Positions 9,016 through 17,210 of a stretch of DNA of 20,000 nucleotides are shown piece after piece. The stretch is taken from positions 1-20,000 of the forward strand of contig CAJNDS010000367.1 of NCBI GenBank assembly GCA_905221605.1, in the 5' to 3' direction. The translations under genes and the position numbers were made by a program. Origin of the DNA: Symbiodinium natans (Eukaryota > Sar > Dinophyceae > Suessiales > Symbiodiniaceae). Every line of letters begins with the position of its first letter. Positions within the stretch are counted from its first letter, which is position 1. The notes beneath the pieces are model-generated. The model ran no database searches, had not been told where the DNA came from, and saw only the letters and a program-made list of their open reading frames with translations.

Positions 9016-10329
9016 ATGGTGAAGTGCATGGACATCGCGAAGAGCGTGGTCCAATACACATTTCACCGCATACCTTTCTTACACAGATACTCCACTTGGC
9101 TCTACGGCAAGTTTTGGCTCACCGCTCTTTGCCATTTTCCTCGACGCCAAGTAGATCGACGCAGGCTGGTACGCCTCAAGCAGTTTCACCGTATCACCCC
9201 GGAGCTCTACACATTCGAATTTTTCAATCAGCCGAACGCAGTGTACTGGAGAGTCGACCACGGACGCATGTTTGAGCACCTCTATATTGGCAGCACCTCC
9301 ACGAAAGTCACAGTCAGAGAAGACAACCGACGTAGAAAACACAACGCACTCGCCGCTCAAAAACTGGTCAACGCAGAACCAGCCATACACTACTGGCACA
9401 CCACCAACACATATTGGGAGTTCGTTCCGATCAAAGTCCGCAGCGTTGACGATGTGGCAGAGTTGCACACGATTGAGCAGGCAGACATCGCGGACCTCCA
9501 ACCCTCCCTCAACGCCCCCTTCATCTACAAACACTTCAAAGAAGACACAGGCCACACCTTCCAACCCAAGACCATTTGCGACGTCAACGTGCTGGCAACC
9601 AAACTACGTGCCCGACTACATCGACACCTAGGCAGGAAAACCAGACCTTGGCGAGCCGTCAAGGTACAGGTAGACACCAAAACGCGCATGTGGGGCCTCC
9701 TCACCGCCCTGTGCTCCACCACGGCTCTGCGATGGAAAACCACCAGAACGTTGATGAGCAGCAACTTCCCGGCCGAGAACATATACACACTACTACGAAT
9801 GACCAACATCCTTGAATCCCCATACAAGGAGTTCTGCAAGGCAGCATTGGTCAAGGCACTGGACAAGAGACATATGGAGATCCCTAACATAAGACCCCTC
9901 GTCACCAGTTTGCTCCCACCTATGGAAGAATGCCAACGCCATCTACGAGAAGTTCTACGCGCCATCATCGCAAGCCACTACCACGAACTATGTCCACTAC
10001 ATGTTCCGAAGACCACGGTGGTAGCCAAACCAGGATCCAGCATCGAGGCCCAGTGCCACAACTGGCAGCGAATGTGTTTTGGACCAAAACTTGCGAGAAG
10101 ATGCACTTGCCCCAACCCTACACAGGAACTCAGTGAACATCAAGTCATTGACCTTCAGACCGCACACGCATCACCAGAAGACCCTCTACACCACATCGTC
10201 ACTTACTCATCCAAGACGGGTACCTTCCCGGAACCAGATACTTGGATTTCGCAGACGACGGAAGATGTTCGAAAATGGTGCCCAGAGCGCTTCTCTTCAG
10301 TGGCTGACGCAGTGACAGACGTAGCATAG
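9016..10329 (+). CDS. GIY-YIG nuclease-domain protein
   Basis: A 437-residue protein whose residues about 74-170 carry a recognisable GIY-YIG domain: V-Y77-W in the GIY position, L-Y90-I-G-S-T for YIG, then R101, H109, E154 and L-N166 at the end. These are the Tyr, Tyr, Arg, His, metal-binding Glu and Asn expected of an active single-strand-nicking nuclease. Downstream is a helical region (about 180-330) and a Cys cluster (C347, C354, C363, C365) that may bind metal. GIY-YIG domains occur in homing endonucleases, UvrC/SLX1 and Penelope-like retroelements. Here no reverse transcriptase follows, so it is either stand-alone or a fragment. It starts only 60 bases after the previous gene, at ctccATGG. 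A protein-like stretch in the -1 frame continues from 10308 to 10466. Confidence 0.85.
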   Translation: MVKCMDIAKSVVQYTFHRIPFLHRYSTWLYGKFWLTALCHFPRRQVDRRRLVRLKQFHRITPELYTFEFFNQPNAVYWRVDHGRMFEHLYIGSTSTKVTVREDNRRRKHNALAAQKLVNAEPAIHYWHTTNTYWEFVPIKVRSVDDVAELHTIEQADIADLQPSLNAPFIYKHFKEDTGHTFQPKTICDVNVLATKLRARLHRHLGRKTRPWRAVKVQVDTKTRMWGLLTALCSTTALRWKTTRTLMSSNFPAENIYTLLRMTNILESPYKEFCKAALVKALDKRHMEIPNIRPLVTSLLPPMEECQRHLREVLRAIIASHYHELCPLHVPKTTVVAKPGSSIEAQCHNWQRMCFGPKLARRCTCPNPTQELSEHQVIDLQTAHASPEDPLHHIVTYSSKTGTFPEPDTWISQTTEDVRKWCPERFSSVADAVTDVA

Positions 10330-10380
10330 AAGAAGTTGCCCAGCTGATAGAACAGCAAGTCGATCATCCAATTCTTCACC

Positions 10381-11166
10381 ATGCCGACCAACAAGATGCA
10401 CGAGGAGCAGACCATTCCGGATCCTCAGCCAGCAGGCCAGCAACATCCCAACAACCAGCCGGATAGAATGCAGACAACCTCCGAGATCCCAGATGAGATC
10501 GCCCACCCCAACGATCCGATCCATCAGACCACGGACGAAGCGGTGAAGCTCCTCATGGACACAGTATCCTCGCAAGCAGAGAAGATCCGAACCCTCGACC
10601 AGACTGTCTCCCAGCTCGAACAAGAGCTCGCTTTCGTCTACGAGCGAACCTGCAGCCAATCAGTATTACAAGAACTCCTGGACGTCAAACGAGCGGCGTA
10701 CAGGGCGGACTCATCAAGAGCCTCCGCCTCCAACGACATCAGCCGACACACAAGTTCCATCCGCGATCTTCACCTACAGCTCAACGATATCAAACGTGAT
10801 CAAACCCTCCAAGCCCGACGACTACAGGAACTCGGAGGACGACTAGATGCTCTCGGACATCAAACTCGCCACCAACTACAAGAACTACGAGACAGACTCC
10901 GCCTCCATACCACCATTCCGCAGGACCCTCATCCATCATCCCACACCACCATCTACGCAAGCTTGGACGAGACAAGAACTCGCTTGGACACCATCGACCA
11001 ACTCCTTTCTCGACACGACCAAAGCATCAAGTACCTGTGCAGGTGCCTTCGATCCCCAACCGGCTCAGCGACATCCTCCAGGCAGGCACCCATTGGACAG
11101 TACAGATCAAACTCCAGGGCCCCGCTCGAAAGAGATGATCCTCTACAGCATCTTCAAGATCCATGA
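10381..11166 (+). CDS. Coiled-coil protein
   Basis: A 261-residue, mostly helical protein starting at tcaccATG, 51 bases after the GIY-YIG gene. Residues about 1-50 are Gln/Pro-rich. About 52-175 show heptad-like Leu/Ile spacing (TLDQTVSQLEQELAF, ARRLQELGGRLDALG) and probably form a coiled coil. The end (about 220-261) is Ser/Arg-rich in this frame. From about 11031 the other two plus frames look more protein-like than this one: first the -1 frame (PNRLSDILQAGTHWTVQIKL), then the frame ending at 11281. The true C-terminus is therefore uncertain. Oligomerisation is the likely property; function is unknown. Confidence 0.7.
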   Translation: MPTNKMHEEQTIPDPQPAGQQHPNNQPDRMQTTSEIPDEIAHPNDPIHQTTDEAVKLLMDTVSSQAEKIRTLDQTVSQLEQELAFVYERTCSQSVLQELLDVKRAAYRADSSRASASNDISRHTSSIRDLHLQLNDIKRDQTLQARRLQELGGRLDALGHQTRHQLQELRDRLRLHTTIPQDPHPSSHTTIYASLDETRTRLDTIDQLLSRHDQSIKYLCRCLRSPTGSATSSRQAPIGQYRSNSRAPLERDDPLQHLQDP

Positions 11167-11281
11167 CCTCAAGAATCGGAACCAGGAACAGGCGCAGTTC
11201 ATCTGTCCACTCAACGACGTCGTGCAGAACGCAAAGTTGGATGATAACTGGCCTCAACAGCACCGCCACAGCATCCAGTAA
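11135..11281 (+). CDS. Short overlapping ORF, probable shifted tail of the coiled-coil gene
   Basis: A 48-residue ORF from an ATG that overlaps the end of the previous ORF by 32 bases, in its +1 frame. It reads as ordinary folded protein (MILYSIFKIHDLKN, then FICPLNDVVQNAKLDDNW). One missing A in the GAAAGAG run at 11128-11134 would join it to the -1-frame segment just upstream. This suggests the original gene ran to 11281. It is either a decayed or misread C-terminus or an overlapping small gene. Confidence 0.45.
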   Translation: MILYSIFKIHDLKNRNQEQAQFICPLNDVVQNAKLDDNWPQQHRHSIQ

Positions 11282-11562
11282 CATTGTTACGCTTTGGTCA
11301 ATTTTGTTTTCACCAAAAACGATTCCCGTTCTATCTCACCTACATCCGACGCTTGGCTTGGAGTGAGCAAAAGAACCGAGACCAAGCGCGAGTCCCGCAC
11401 CTTCATGTTTCATGATAAACTTCATCTTACCCCCATCCCTGTGTGACGGAACCCCTTGACGTTGATTGCATACGGAAACTCACGCACTGTACAGCTGACT
11501 ATCATGAAACATGACAGATTGTTTGGATCGAGTAACGTTCCCATCGCTCATCCACCTCAGTC
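11282..11562. other. Intergenic spacer holding an inverted repeat
   Basis: Balanced composition and no ORF. It holds T-rich patches near 11297-11312, the 15-bp inverted repeat listed separately, and a possible acceptor CACCTCAG ending at 11560, two bases before the next ATG. Confidence 0.5.
11403..11514. repeat. 15-bp perfect inverted repeat with 82-bp interior
   Basis: TCATGTTTCATGATA at 11403-11417 is the exact reverse complement of TATCATGAAACATGA at 11500-11514. The 112-bp unit could fold as a stem-loop in RNA, be a binding site pair, or be a very small non-autonomous element; no flanking target-site duplication is visible. Fifteen exact pairs at this distance are unlikely by chance in a spacer of 281 bases. 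Confidence 0.75.
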
Positions 11563-12438
11563 ATGGTGAAGCACGACCACCACGGAGATGAACGTCCCCG
11601 GCGAAACAGATCGCGGTCCTGCAGACGAAGTCCCCGCACTACCAGAGCCACAAGACCGGCCATGGACTCAAGAGACCCACCTCGACGACATCGAACTGAG
11701 AATCCGCCTCAACCAGAGCCTCTCAGCCAGCAAAAACTGGCGCTACAAAGTGCAGTTTCCACGGCAAAGACCCAGGTCATCCAACTTATGGAGGACATCA
11801 GCGTCGGGGACCTCTCCAACCTCCTCTTTGACAATTCCATCACTATGAACGCGATACAGAAGATCTTCGACATCAACTCTACCGCACTCAAACTACGTGA
11901 ACACGTGCACCAAGCTGACCTGTTCAGAACCCTCCTCAAGAGCTTTCAGGATGCCAAGGGTGACACCGTGATACGAAGTTCCGAAGCGCTGAACTGGTTC
12001 ACACCCATTTCGCTGGCAGTTCCAACAAAGCGCCCGGGTTGCACCGTATACGAGTTCATCGACATGATGGACAGACAGCAGATCACTGAAAACGGCATGT
12101 ACAAGATCCTGGAAGACGACACCGTGGACAGCATCAAGAACTACCGCCGCACCTTTGAGGACCTCCAGCAAGCAGAAAACCAACTAGTCGTCACCAAGAC
12201 CATCGCAGTCAAAGCTAAACCCAAGTCCCCAAGAACATCGCGCAGACCCGCACCACCAGCGCCCACGGACCCTACTCCCAGACCCAGCCCCAAACCCATG
12301 CCCCGTGTCCAGAGTCATCCCACCTGGCAGCACTACGGATGCCGACTGTACTGCGCGTGCGGGGGATGGTGTGCCAAAGAAGGCACGCACACAGTCCACC
12401 TATGCCGGAGATGCATGAATCGAGCCATCGGAAGTTGA
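11563..12438 (+). CDS. RS-rich protein with Cys-rich zinc-binding-like C-terminus
   Basis: A 291-residue protein starting at cagtcATGG. Residues 1-55 are Arg/Ser/His-rich (RNRSRSCRRSPR). About 55-215 is predominantly helical and looks folded. About 216-250 is a Pro/Lys/Arg linker. The C-terminus has six cysteines, C260, C264, C266, C270, C281 and C284, with H276 and H279 between them. The spacing C-x3-C-x-C-x3-C-x10-C-x2-C suggests one or two bound zinc ions but matches no finger class I can name. The layout (basic RS start, helical middle) recalls the protein at 7243, though no direct sequence match was seen. Nucleic-acid binding is an inference. Confidence 0.8.
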   Translation: MVKHDHHGDERPRRNRSRSCRRSPRTTRATRPAMDSRDPPRRHRTENPPQPEPLSQQKLALQSAVSTAKTQVIQLMEDISVGDLSNLLFDNSITMNAIQKIFDINSTALKLREHVHQADLFRTLLKSFQDAKGDTVIRSSEALNWFTPISLAVPTKRPGCTVYEFIDMMDRQQITENGMYKILEDDTVDSIKNYRRTFEDLQQAENQLVVTKTIAVKAKPKSPRTSRRPAPPAPTDPTPRPSPKPMPRVQSHPTWQHYGCRLYCACGGWCAKEGTHTVHLCRRCMNRAIGS

Positions 12439-12782
12439 CGATGATGATAGTGAGATCAGCGGAGTTCTCTGACATAGGGCGGTATATGCAATTCCTTAAG
12501 ACGAAGTGTGTCTTGAGATGGCGCTGCCGGACGGAGATTCGGCAAGCGCAACATGTCTGCCGGCATCATAAGTACAAAACCTGTTCTGCGGAGAGGTCTG
12601 AAGTGCACGCACCATGTCAATCCTCACACTGAGTTTTTGACTCGATTGAAAGTGGACAGGACCTGTAGGAACAGTAGGCACTAGCATGAGTGAGATTGCG
12701 TGACACTGCGGAAGCCAAACCATTTTCAGATCAACCACACTCGCACCATCACCCATTCACCTTTCCCCGATCGCCCCACCTC
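12439..12782. other. Intergenic spacer
   Basis: A 344-base spacer with balanced composition in its first two thirds and pyrimidine-rich sequence (cattcacctttcccc) just before the next ATG. A 97-codon ORF overlaps the end of the preceding gene in another frame but has no recognisable domain and a base composition unlike the genes. I see no RNA gene. Confidence 0.5.
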
Positions 12783-13688
12783 ATGAGTTGGTTGACGCAG
12801 ACGGCGTTCAACAAGGCAGTGCAGGCCGCGTACGATCAGGATTACTTGGAACTCCCCGACATCCACATCCCCATCCGTTGGTACACCGCCCAACTTCTAC
12901 TTGAACAACTCACCAAAATCGGCAACTCACCCCATCCCTTCACGCCCATCATGATCCCCACCAGCGAGGCGCTCTCAATCTGGGGACACCTGCAAGATTG
13001 GTACAAGAACTTCGGCTACCACCTCGACAAGATCTCCATGCCCACACCACAACCCGCACACCTACCTCATCAAGACGAACCACCACAAGCAACCAAGAAA
13101 AGACGACAACAGTACCAACCGGATGACCCGCGCTTGCACCTCGAGTTCGACGGCATCACCTCGGACCTTCTCCAGGACATCTCCCTCGCACACCTCGATC
13201 CACACACACATGTGGCCGCGGACTGGCTCGCGGACCAACCCGTTCTGACGACGTGGGAGGCCATCGAAGACCCGGAAAAGTACAAAGAGTGGAAGGCCCA
13301 CACCCAGTGGAATGACACAACATATCACATTTTCGCCCAAGCCCTTCATTCCCATCCCTTTGCCGTTCGCCTCGCTGCGATACGCAAAAAAGCCAAAGAA
13401 GATTCACACCAGCACCAGCTGCTCTGGAAACACCCATGGCACCAGAACAGCTGGCAGTATCACACGCACTACGACAAGGAGACCAAGAGAAGCTTCATGT
13501 ACAAGGGCGACCACACGATCCACCGACGCGAGGAGGATAGCGCAATGCCGGATCCAACTGCACAACCCTCAGAACCCAAGAAGGACACCCCACACAACTC
13601 ACCAATGCCCTACCATCCACCACCTGAAGAAGAAGATGATCGACGATCCCAAATCTCTGAAGACGAGATGTACCCGGCGGTGAAGTAG
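12783..13688 (+). CDS. Unknown His/Trp-rich protein with acidic C-terminus
   Basis: A 301-residue protein. I chose the ATG at 12783 because the frame is open upstream only to a GTG at 12690 and that stretch looks like untranslated leader. Residues 1-80 form a helical region starting MSWLTQTAFNKAV; about 97-103 has a basic KKRRQQ patch that could be a nuclear localisation signal. About 105-225 is folded-looking and Trp-rich. A segment near 230-255 (DKETKRSFMYKGDHT) faintly resembles the central part of a WW domain but lacks the right Trp spacing. The last 50 residues are Pro/Asp/Glu-rich and disordered. No family was recognised. Another open stretch, in the -1 frame, passes the stop and is Cys-rich. 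Confidence 0.75.
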   Translation: MSWLTQTAFNKAVQAAYDQDYLELPDIHIPIRWYTAQLLLEQLTKIGNSPHPFTPIMIPTSEALSIWGHLQDWYKNFGYHLDKISMPTPQPAHLPHQDEPPQATKKRRQQYQPDDPRLHLEFDGITSDLLQDISLAHLDPHTHVAADWLADQPVLTTWEAIEDPEKYKEWKAHTQWNDTTYHIFAQALHSHPFAVRLAAIRKKAKEDSHQHQLLWKHPWHQNSWQYHTHYDKETKRSFMYKGDHTIHRREEDSAMPDPTAQPSEPKKDTPHNSPMPYHPPPEEEDDRRSQISEDEMYPAVK

Positions 13689-13977
13689 AAACATGCCGTG
13701 GAAATCGACGATGTGATTGCCGAGAACATTGTGATCTTCCTGATCGCCACTGCACACAGCATCACACACCTGCGCCATACAGGCCCTCTTGCGAATCCAA
13801 AAGAGGCCATTAACTGACAAGATGCGAGTTGAAGCCATGCCGACCTAAGCACCTCCCCCGTCCCCTTTCTCCCCTTTCCCCTGCCCATGGCAGACCTCAT
13901 CCCTTCACTATCACGCATGAGAACATTACCACAGTTTTTTGGCACGAACCCGACCCCGTCCCTTTCCCCAGCCCAAC
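13689..13977. promoter_or_regulatory. Spacer with two pyrimidine tracts and likely acceptor before 13978
   Basis: Bases 13852-13886 are 35 bases with only two purines (G at 13860 and 13883), ending at an out-of-frame ATG at 13887. A second tract at 13954-13969 (ccccgtccctttcccc) is followed at once by AG at 13970-13971 and, six bases later, by the ATG at 13978. The second tract is the better candidate for a splice or spliced-leader acceptor because it removes the out-of-frame ATG from the mature message. Confidence 0.45.
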
Positions 13978-15327
13978 ATGTGGAGCCACATACTGGACTT
14001 CCTGACCGGTCCCCTCCACGTGATCTTCATGGACGAGCACGAACTCGAAATGGAGCATCTGCGCAGAGATCCACACTACAGCATGGAACCCTTCTACCAA
14101 CGGTACAACTACCTCGACGACACGTACCACACGGCCCCAGCGTACTACACGGAGAAGGCACCCCTACACAAAGTCATCGACCCGTCGTACTTCAAAGCAT
14201 ACGAAGGCTGGCACATCAATATCAGGAATGCCATCACCTACCAAGCGCTCAAGAACATGATGATGACATTCCATGGCTTTCAGGACCTCTACATCTCCTC
14301 CAGCACATCTACGACGGCCACATTCGTGTGCCTACTACCAACTCAAAATCAGATGCTGACCCCGGTTTCAAAATTTCTCGGCCAAGAGGTACGTGACAAA
14401 ACCAAGCATGAGCTCAACATTCAGCGAATCATCCGCCGCATCCCGACTCACATCAAAGGTCACTACGTTGAAAAACCTCTTCGAGATGACCACCCACATC
14501 CCGGTGCAGCACTGTGCCTACCCCACATCGCCCAGATCGTCTTCTCCAAGTATGAATCGGCTAACACAGCTCTGATTGCCTCGCAGTGGTACGAGACCAC
14601 GGTCCGCATAGCCACAATGGCCAGAAAAGGTTTCCAGATTGGTGACAAGTTGTTCCTAGAAGACCTGCCAGCTCCCACCACGAAATCGCTACATGATGGA
14701 CGCGTCATCTTCATCCAGAAAGCCAACCCACGCCCCTCGCACCTAGAACGCCAACTTCAAGATGACATGGAGTGGAATGCGATCTTGGCGATCACCCGAC
14801 AGCACACGGTTGAGGAGTTCCAGCAGTACCTCCCTCCTGAAATCCTCGGGGTGCACAAGCTCATCCTCTACGTCAACACCAAATTACAGGAATGGCAAAC
14901 CAGGAACAACGAGTCCTGTTTGCAGAACAATATCTTCTCACGCGCCGACATCCACATGATGATACACGTCCTCAAGTTTTTCAGCCCCAGACACGCAGAA
15001 TGGCGCTTCACAAGAGAAATCTTCGGCCCGGACTACACCATCCTAGACTTCAACGGCTCCACCTGCGCTATCCCCATGCAACCTCTACGTGACAATCTGA
15101 CAGAGTGGCTACGTCAACACAAACGACTAGTCTCATCTCTACTGCACGCAGAGCACGACCACCGGCAGCCCAACCATCCGCTCTCCAGCCACACGCTCTT
15201 CGAAGACGTAGGCACCATTTCAGACGAAGAAGAGCTCTGGCAAAGACGCCAAGAATGGAATCCGGTTCAACGGTTCCCGACGACCACCTACAACAGCTAC
15301 ACCGAGCCGGACCTGTCCGTGGACTGA
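13978..15327 (+). CDS. Large unknown protein, paralogous family member (C)
   Basis: A 449-residue folded-looking protein rich in Tyr, His and Trp. The start is the ATG in aacATGTGG; the frame extends upstream only to a TTG at 13939. The N-terminus has a strand LHVIFMDE (13-20) like YRVIFMDQ in the 15658 protein. The C-terminal half has N300-T-K-L-Q-E-W306, S313-C-L-Q, F320-S-x-x-D, T345-R-E-I and L356-D-F, then C363-A-I-P-M. T-R-E-M and V-D-F recur in that order in the 15658 protein; C-L-Q and C-A-L-P-L recur in the 4626 protein. About 400-449 is acidic and disordered. No known domain is visible. I infer a diverged family of unknown role. Confidence 0.8.
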   Translation: MWSHILDFLTGPLHVIFMDEHELEMEHLRRDPHYSMEPFYQRYNYLDDTYHTAPAYYTEKAPLHKVIDPSYFKAYEGWHINIRNAITYQALKNMMMTFHGFQDLYISSSTSTTATFVCLLPTQNQMLTPVSKFLGQEVRDKTKHELNIQRIIRRIPTHIKGHYVEKPLRDDHPHPGAALCLPHIAQIVFSKYESANTALIASQWYETTVRIATMARKGFQIGDKLFLEDLPAPTTKSLHDGRVIFIQKANPRPSHLERQLQDDMEWNAILAITRQHTVEEFQQYLPPEILGVHKLILYVNTKLQEWQTRNNESCLQNNIFSRADIHMMIHVLKFFSPRHAEWRFTREIFGPDYTILDFNGSTCAIPMQPLRDNLTEWLRQHKRLVSSLLHAEHDHRQPNHPLSSHTLFEDVGTISDEEELWQRRQEWNPVQRFPTTTYNSYTEPDLSVD

Positions 15328-15657
15328 TCTCTTCGAAGACGCAAGACCCAATTCCACCCACCCCTGGATGGAAGACCCGTAGACCAATGCGGACAAGATT
15401 CGTTTGCAGTGCGTTGTGAAGTCTGAAAACTTAGAAGTTCGCAGTTCAGCCTTTCGGAGTATGCATTCCACTGAGCAGAGACATGATTTGCCTGTGATGC
15501 ATCCTTTACACGACCAGCATACCGGTACAAGGGCAGAATTAGTGATGCAACAGCATGCCGTTGAGTAGTTGAAAAGCGCATTCCCATGTTGAGCTGCAAA
15601 TAGCATGTGACATGCGGTGAGAGACCTTAAAGCAGTTACTGTACATAGCAGAGCAAG
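15328..15657. other. Intergenic spacer
   Basis: A 330-base spacer. The first 90 bases remain open in the frame of the preceding gene and may be a decayed tail or 3' UTR. From about 15400 the composition is balanced and no gene or RNA is recognised. It ends in gcaagATGG, the start of the next gene. Confidence 0.45.
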
Positions 15658-17064
15658 ATGGATCAAATCATCCCTCTGATACTCCCGGAGCTCGGCAAGA
15701 AATACAGAGTCATCTTCATGGACCAGGGCATCTCCAGGGACCTCAGGCACATGACAGACGAGGAAGTGAAGTTTCACCTTCAAGCACTACGAGCAAAAAG
15801 GAACAACACGATGTTGCACTTGGACCCTACCCTTTCCCCCCATCCTCATCTACAGCATTCCCTCGCACAACAAGACGACCCAGAGTCTTTGATACACCGA
15901 TGCGTCACGCAGGACCTGCCCACGGAAGCTGACTCCCTGGCCGCAGGCCAACAGCGACTACACAAAGGAGCCGTTTTCGCCCATCAGATTTTGCGAGCCC
16001 AACTACGCCATCGATATTGTCTGCCTCTTCCATTTCAGTTTGCAGACCATGCAAGATCCCGACCAGTCGTACAGTACGCGAACCTGAACGTCACGATCAT
16101 TCACGGCTTCTACATGGAGATGTACCAAAGCCAAATCCTGAAATGCGTTAGCAAAAAAGTCAACAATGCGATCCAAACCATCAAACAAGGAGAACCTGAC
16201 TTCGTTACGTTCAAGTTCCTCGTACGCAATGAAGAGCTCCCCAGGGACTTCTACCGCCATCTGGTGGATATGCGCATACTACCGGAAACACAGAAACATA
16301 TCTATCCCATGCATGACCACAGATGTACGTGGCCAGCCGTGTTGGCATTTCAGTGGCGCAACAAACGGATGACAAAGGGTGGCACGGAACTCGTCTTTGA
16401 GCCGCAACCCGTCAGTCAAATCCCATATAGACACGTGGACCGCAGCGACCTCTTTATCGAGGAGTGCTACTTCGCACATCGCGGCATGCTGGGATTATAT
16501 GTCCAACACACGCCCCAAGTCACAGAGGAGTACCAGACTGGTCACATACAATGCCTGATGATGCTCAACTACGTCCAGGCCATATCGCATGAACAAGCCT
16601 GGCCAGAGTTATCCTCCATCGAGTACCTCGCCGCCAAACTATGTGAAAATGATCCCACCAGACATTTTCGCATTATCCGTATGTTCAACATCCACAACAC
16701 CATACGCACCTGGTACTACTTGTTCATCCAAGGGGACACACAGTTCATGACCTACGACGAGGTATCCACCATTCTCAAACGCCTGGAACAACACGGCATA
16801 TGCCCTCACAGAACCAGAGAGATGACCGACAATGGATCCCGCGTTGATTTCGACTTGCAACAACTCGCGCAAGACATGCAGGAGGAGTTCGCGGACACAG
16901 AGGGAGGCCCACCATTCAGTGAGCTCTGGATTGACACGCACTGCCACTTCATCGTCAAGTTCTGGCACTACCAGTTTCAGCCCAACGCGTACTACAGGAC
17001 CACCCCGATGCGCATGAATACCAATGGACAGACCTTTCCCATTTACTCCCACCCAATTATTTAA
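15658..17064 (+). CDS. Large unknown protein, paralogous family member (A)
   Basis: A 468-residue protein starting at gcaagATGG. The N-terminus has a strand YRVIFMDQ (16-23) and then H31-M-T-D-E-E-V37, resembling H-F-S-D-A-Q-L in the 17211 protein. Near the C-terminus it has I345-x-N-x-I-x-T-W352, eleven residues, then M364-x-x-x-E368-V-x-T-x-L-K374. This aligns without gaps to 302-331 of the 17211 protein. T386-R-E-M and V396-D-F match the 13978 protein. The middle (50-330) looks globular, with no known fold. The three genes from 13978 to 18530 are adjacent, co-oriented and of similar size, which fits old tandem duplication followed by strong divergence. Function is unknown. Confidence 0.8.
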   Translation: MDQIIPLILPELGKKYRVIFMDQGISRDLRHMTDEEVKFHLQALRAKRNNTMLHLDPTLSPHPHLQHSLAQQDDPESLIHRCVTQDLPTEADSLAAGQQRLHKGAVFAHQILRAQLRHRYCLPLPFQFADHARSRPVVQYANLNVTIIHGFYMEMYQSQILKCVSKKVNNAIQTIKQGEPDFVTFKFLVRNEELPRDFYRHLVDMRILPETQKHIYPMHDHRCTWPAVLAFQWRNKRMTKGGTELVFEPQPVSQIPYRHVDRSDLFIEECYFAHRGMLGLYVQHTPQVTEEYQTGHIQCLMMLNYVQAISHEQAWPELSSIEYLAAKLCENDPTRHFRIIRMFNIHNTIRTWYYLFIQGDTQFMTYDEVSTILKRLEQHGICPHRTREMTDNGSRVDFDLQQLAQDMQEEFADTEGGPPFSELWIDTHCHFIVKFWHYQFQPNAYYRTTPMRMNTNGQTFPIYSHPII

Positions 17065-17210
17065 ACCAATGCATCAGTTTCGTCCGATGAAAAAGATGCT
17101 TGCTAGTTGTGCGAGATCAATCCGCAGTGCATGAGTAAGCCCAAGCCACCTCACCCGCCCCCGGTGCTCAGAGCTCGGTACCACCACTCATTTATCTAGC
17201 CCAGAGCAAT
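17065..17210. other. Intergenic spacer with possible acceptor
   Basis: A short spacer without an ORF. It ends with a pyrimidine-leaning stretch (ccaccactcatttatctagcc, about 17181-17201) and a CAG ending at 17204, six bases before the ATG at 17211, compatible with a spliced-leader acceptor. Confidence 0.4.

Noticed and set aside
12690-12782. GTG-initiated N-terminal extension of the 12783 gene
   Set aside because: A eukaryotic start at GTG is unlikely, and the stretch is pyrimidine-rich leader ahead of a good ATG.
13887-14396. 169-codon ORF from the ATG at 13887
   Set aside because: It is out of frame with the 449-residue protein, which looks folded throughout; this one becomes low-complexity Arg/Thr/Pro sequence.
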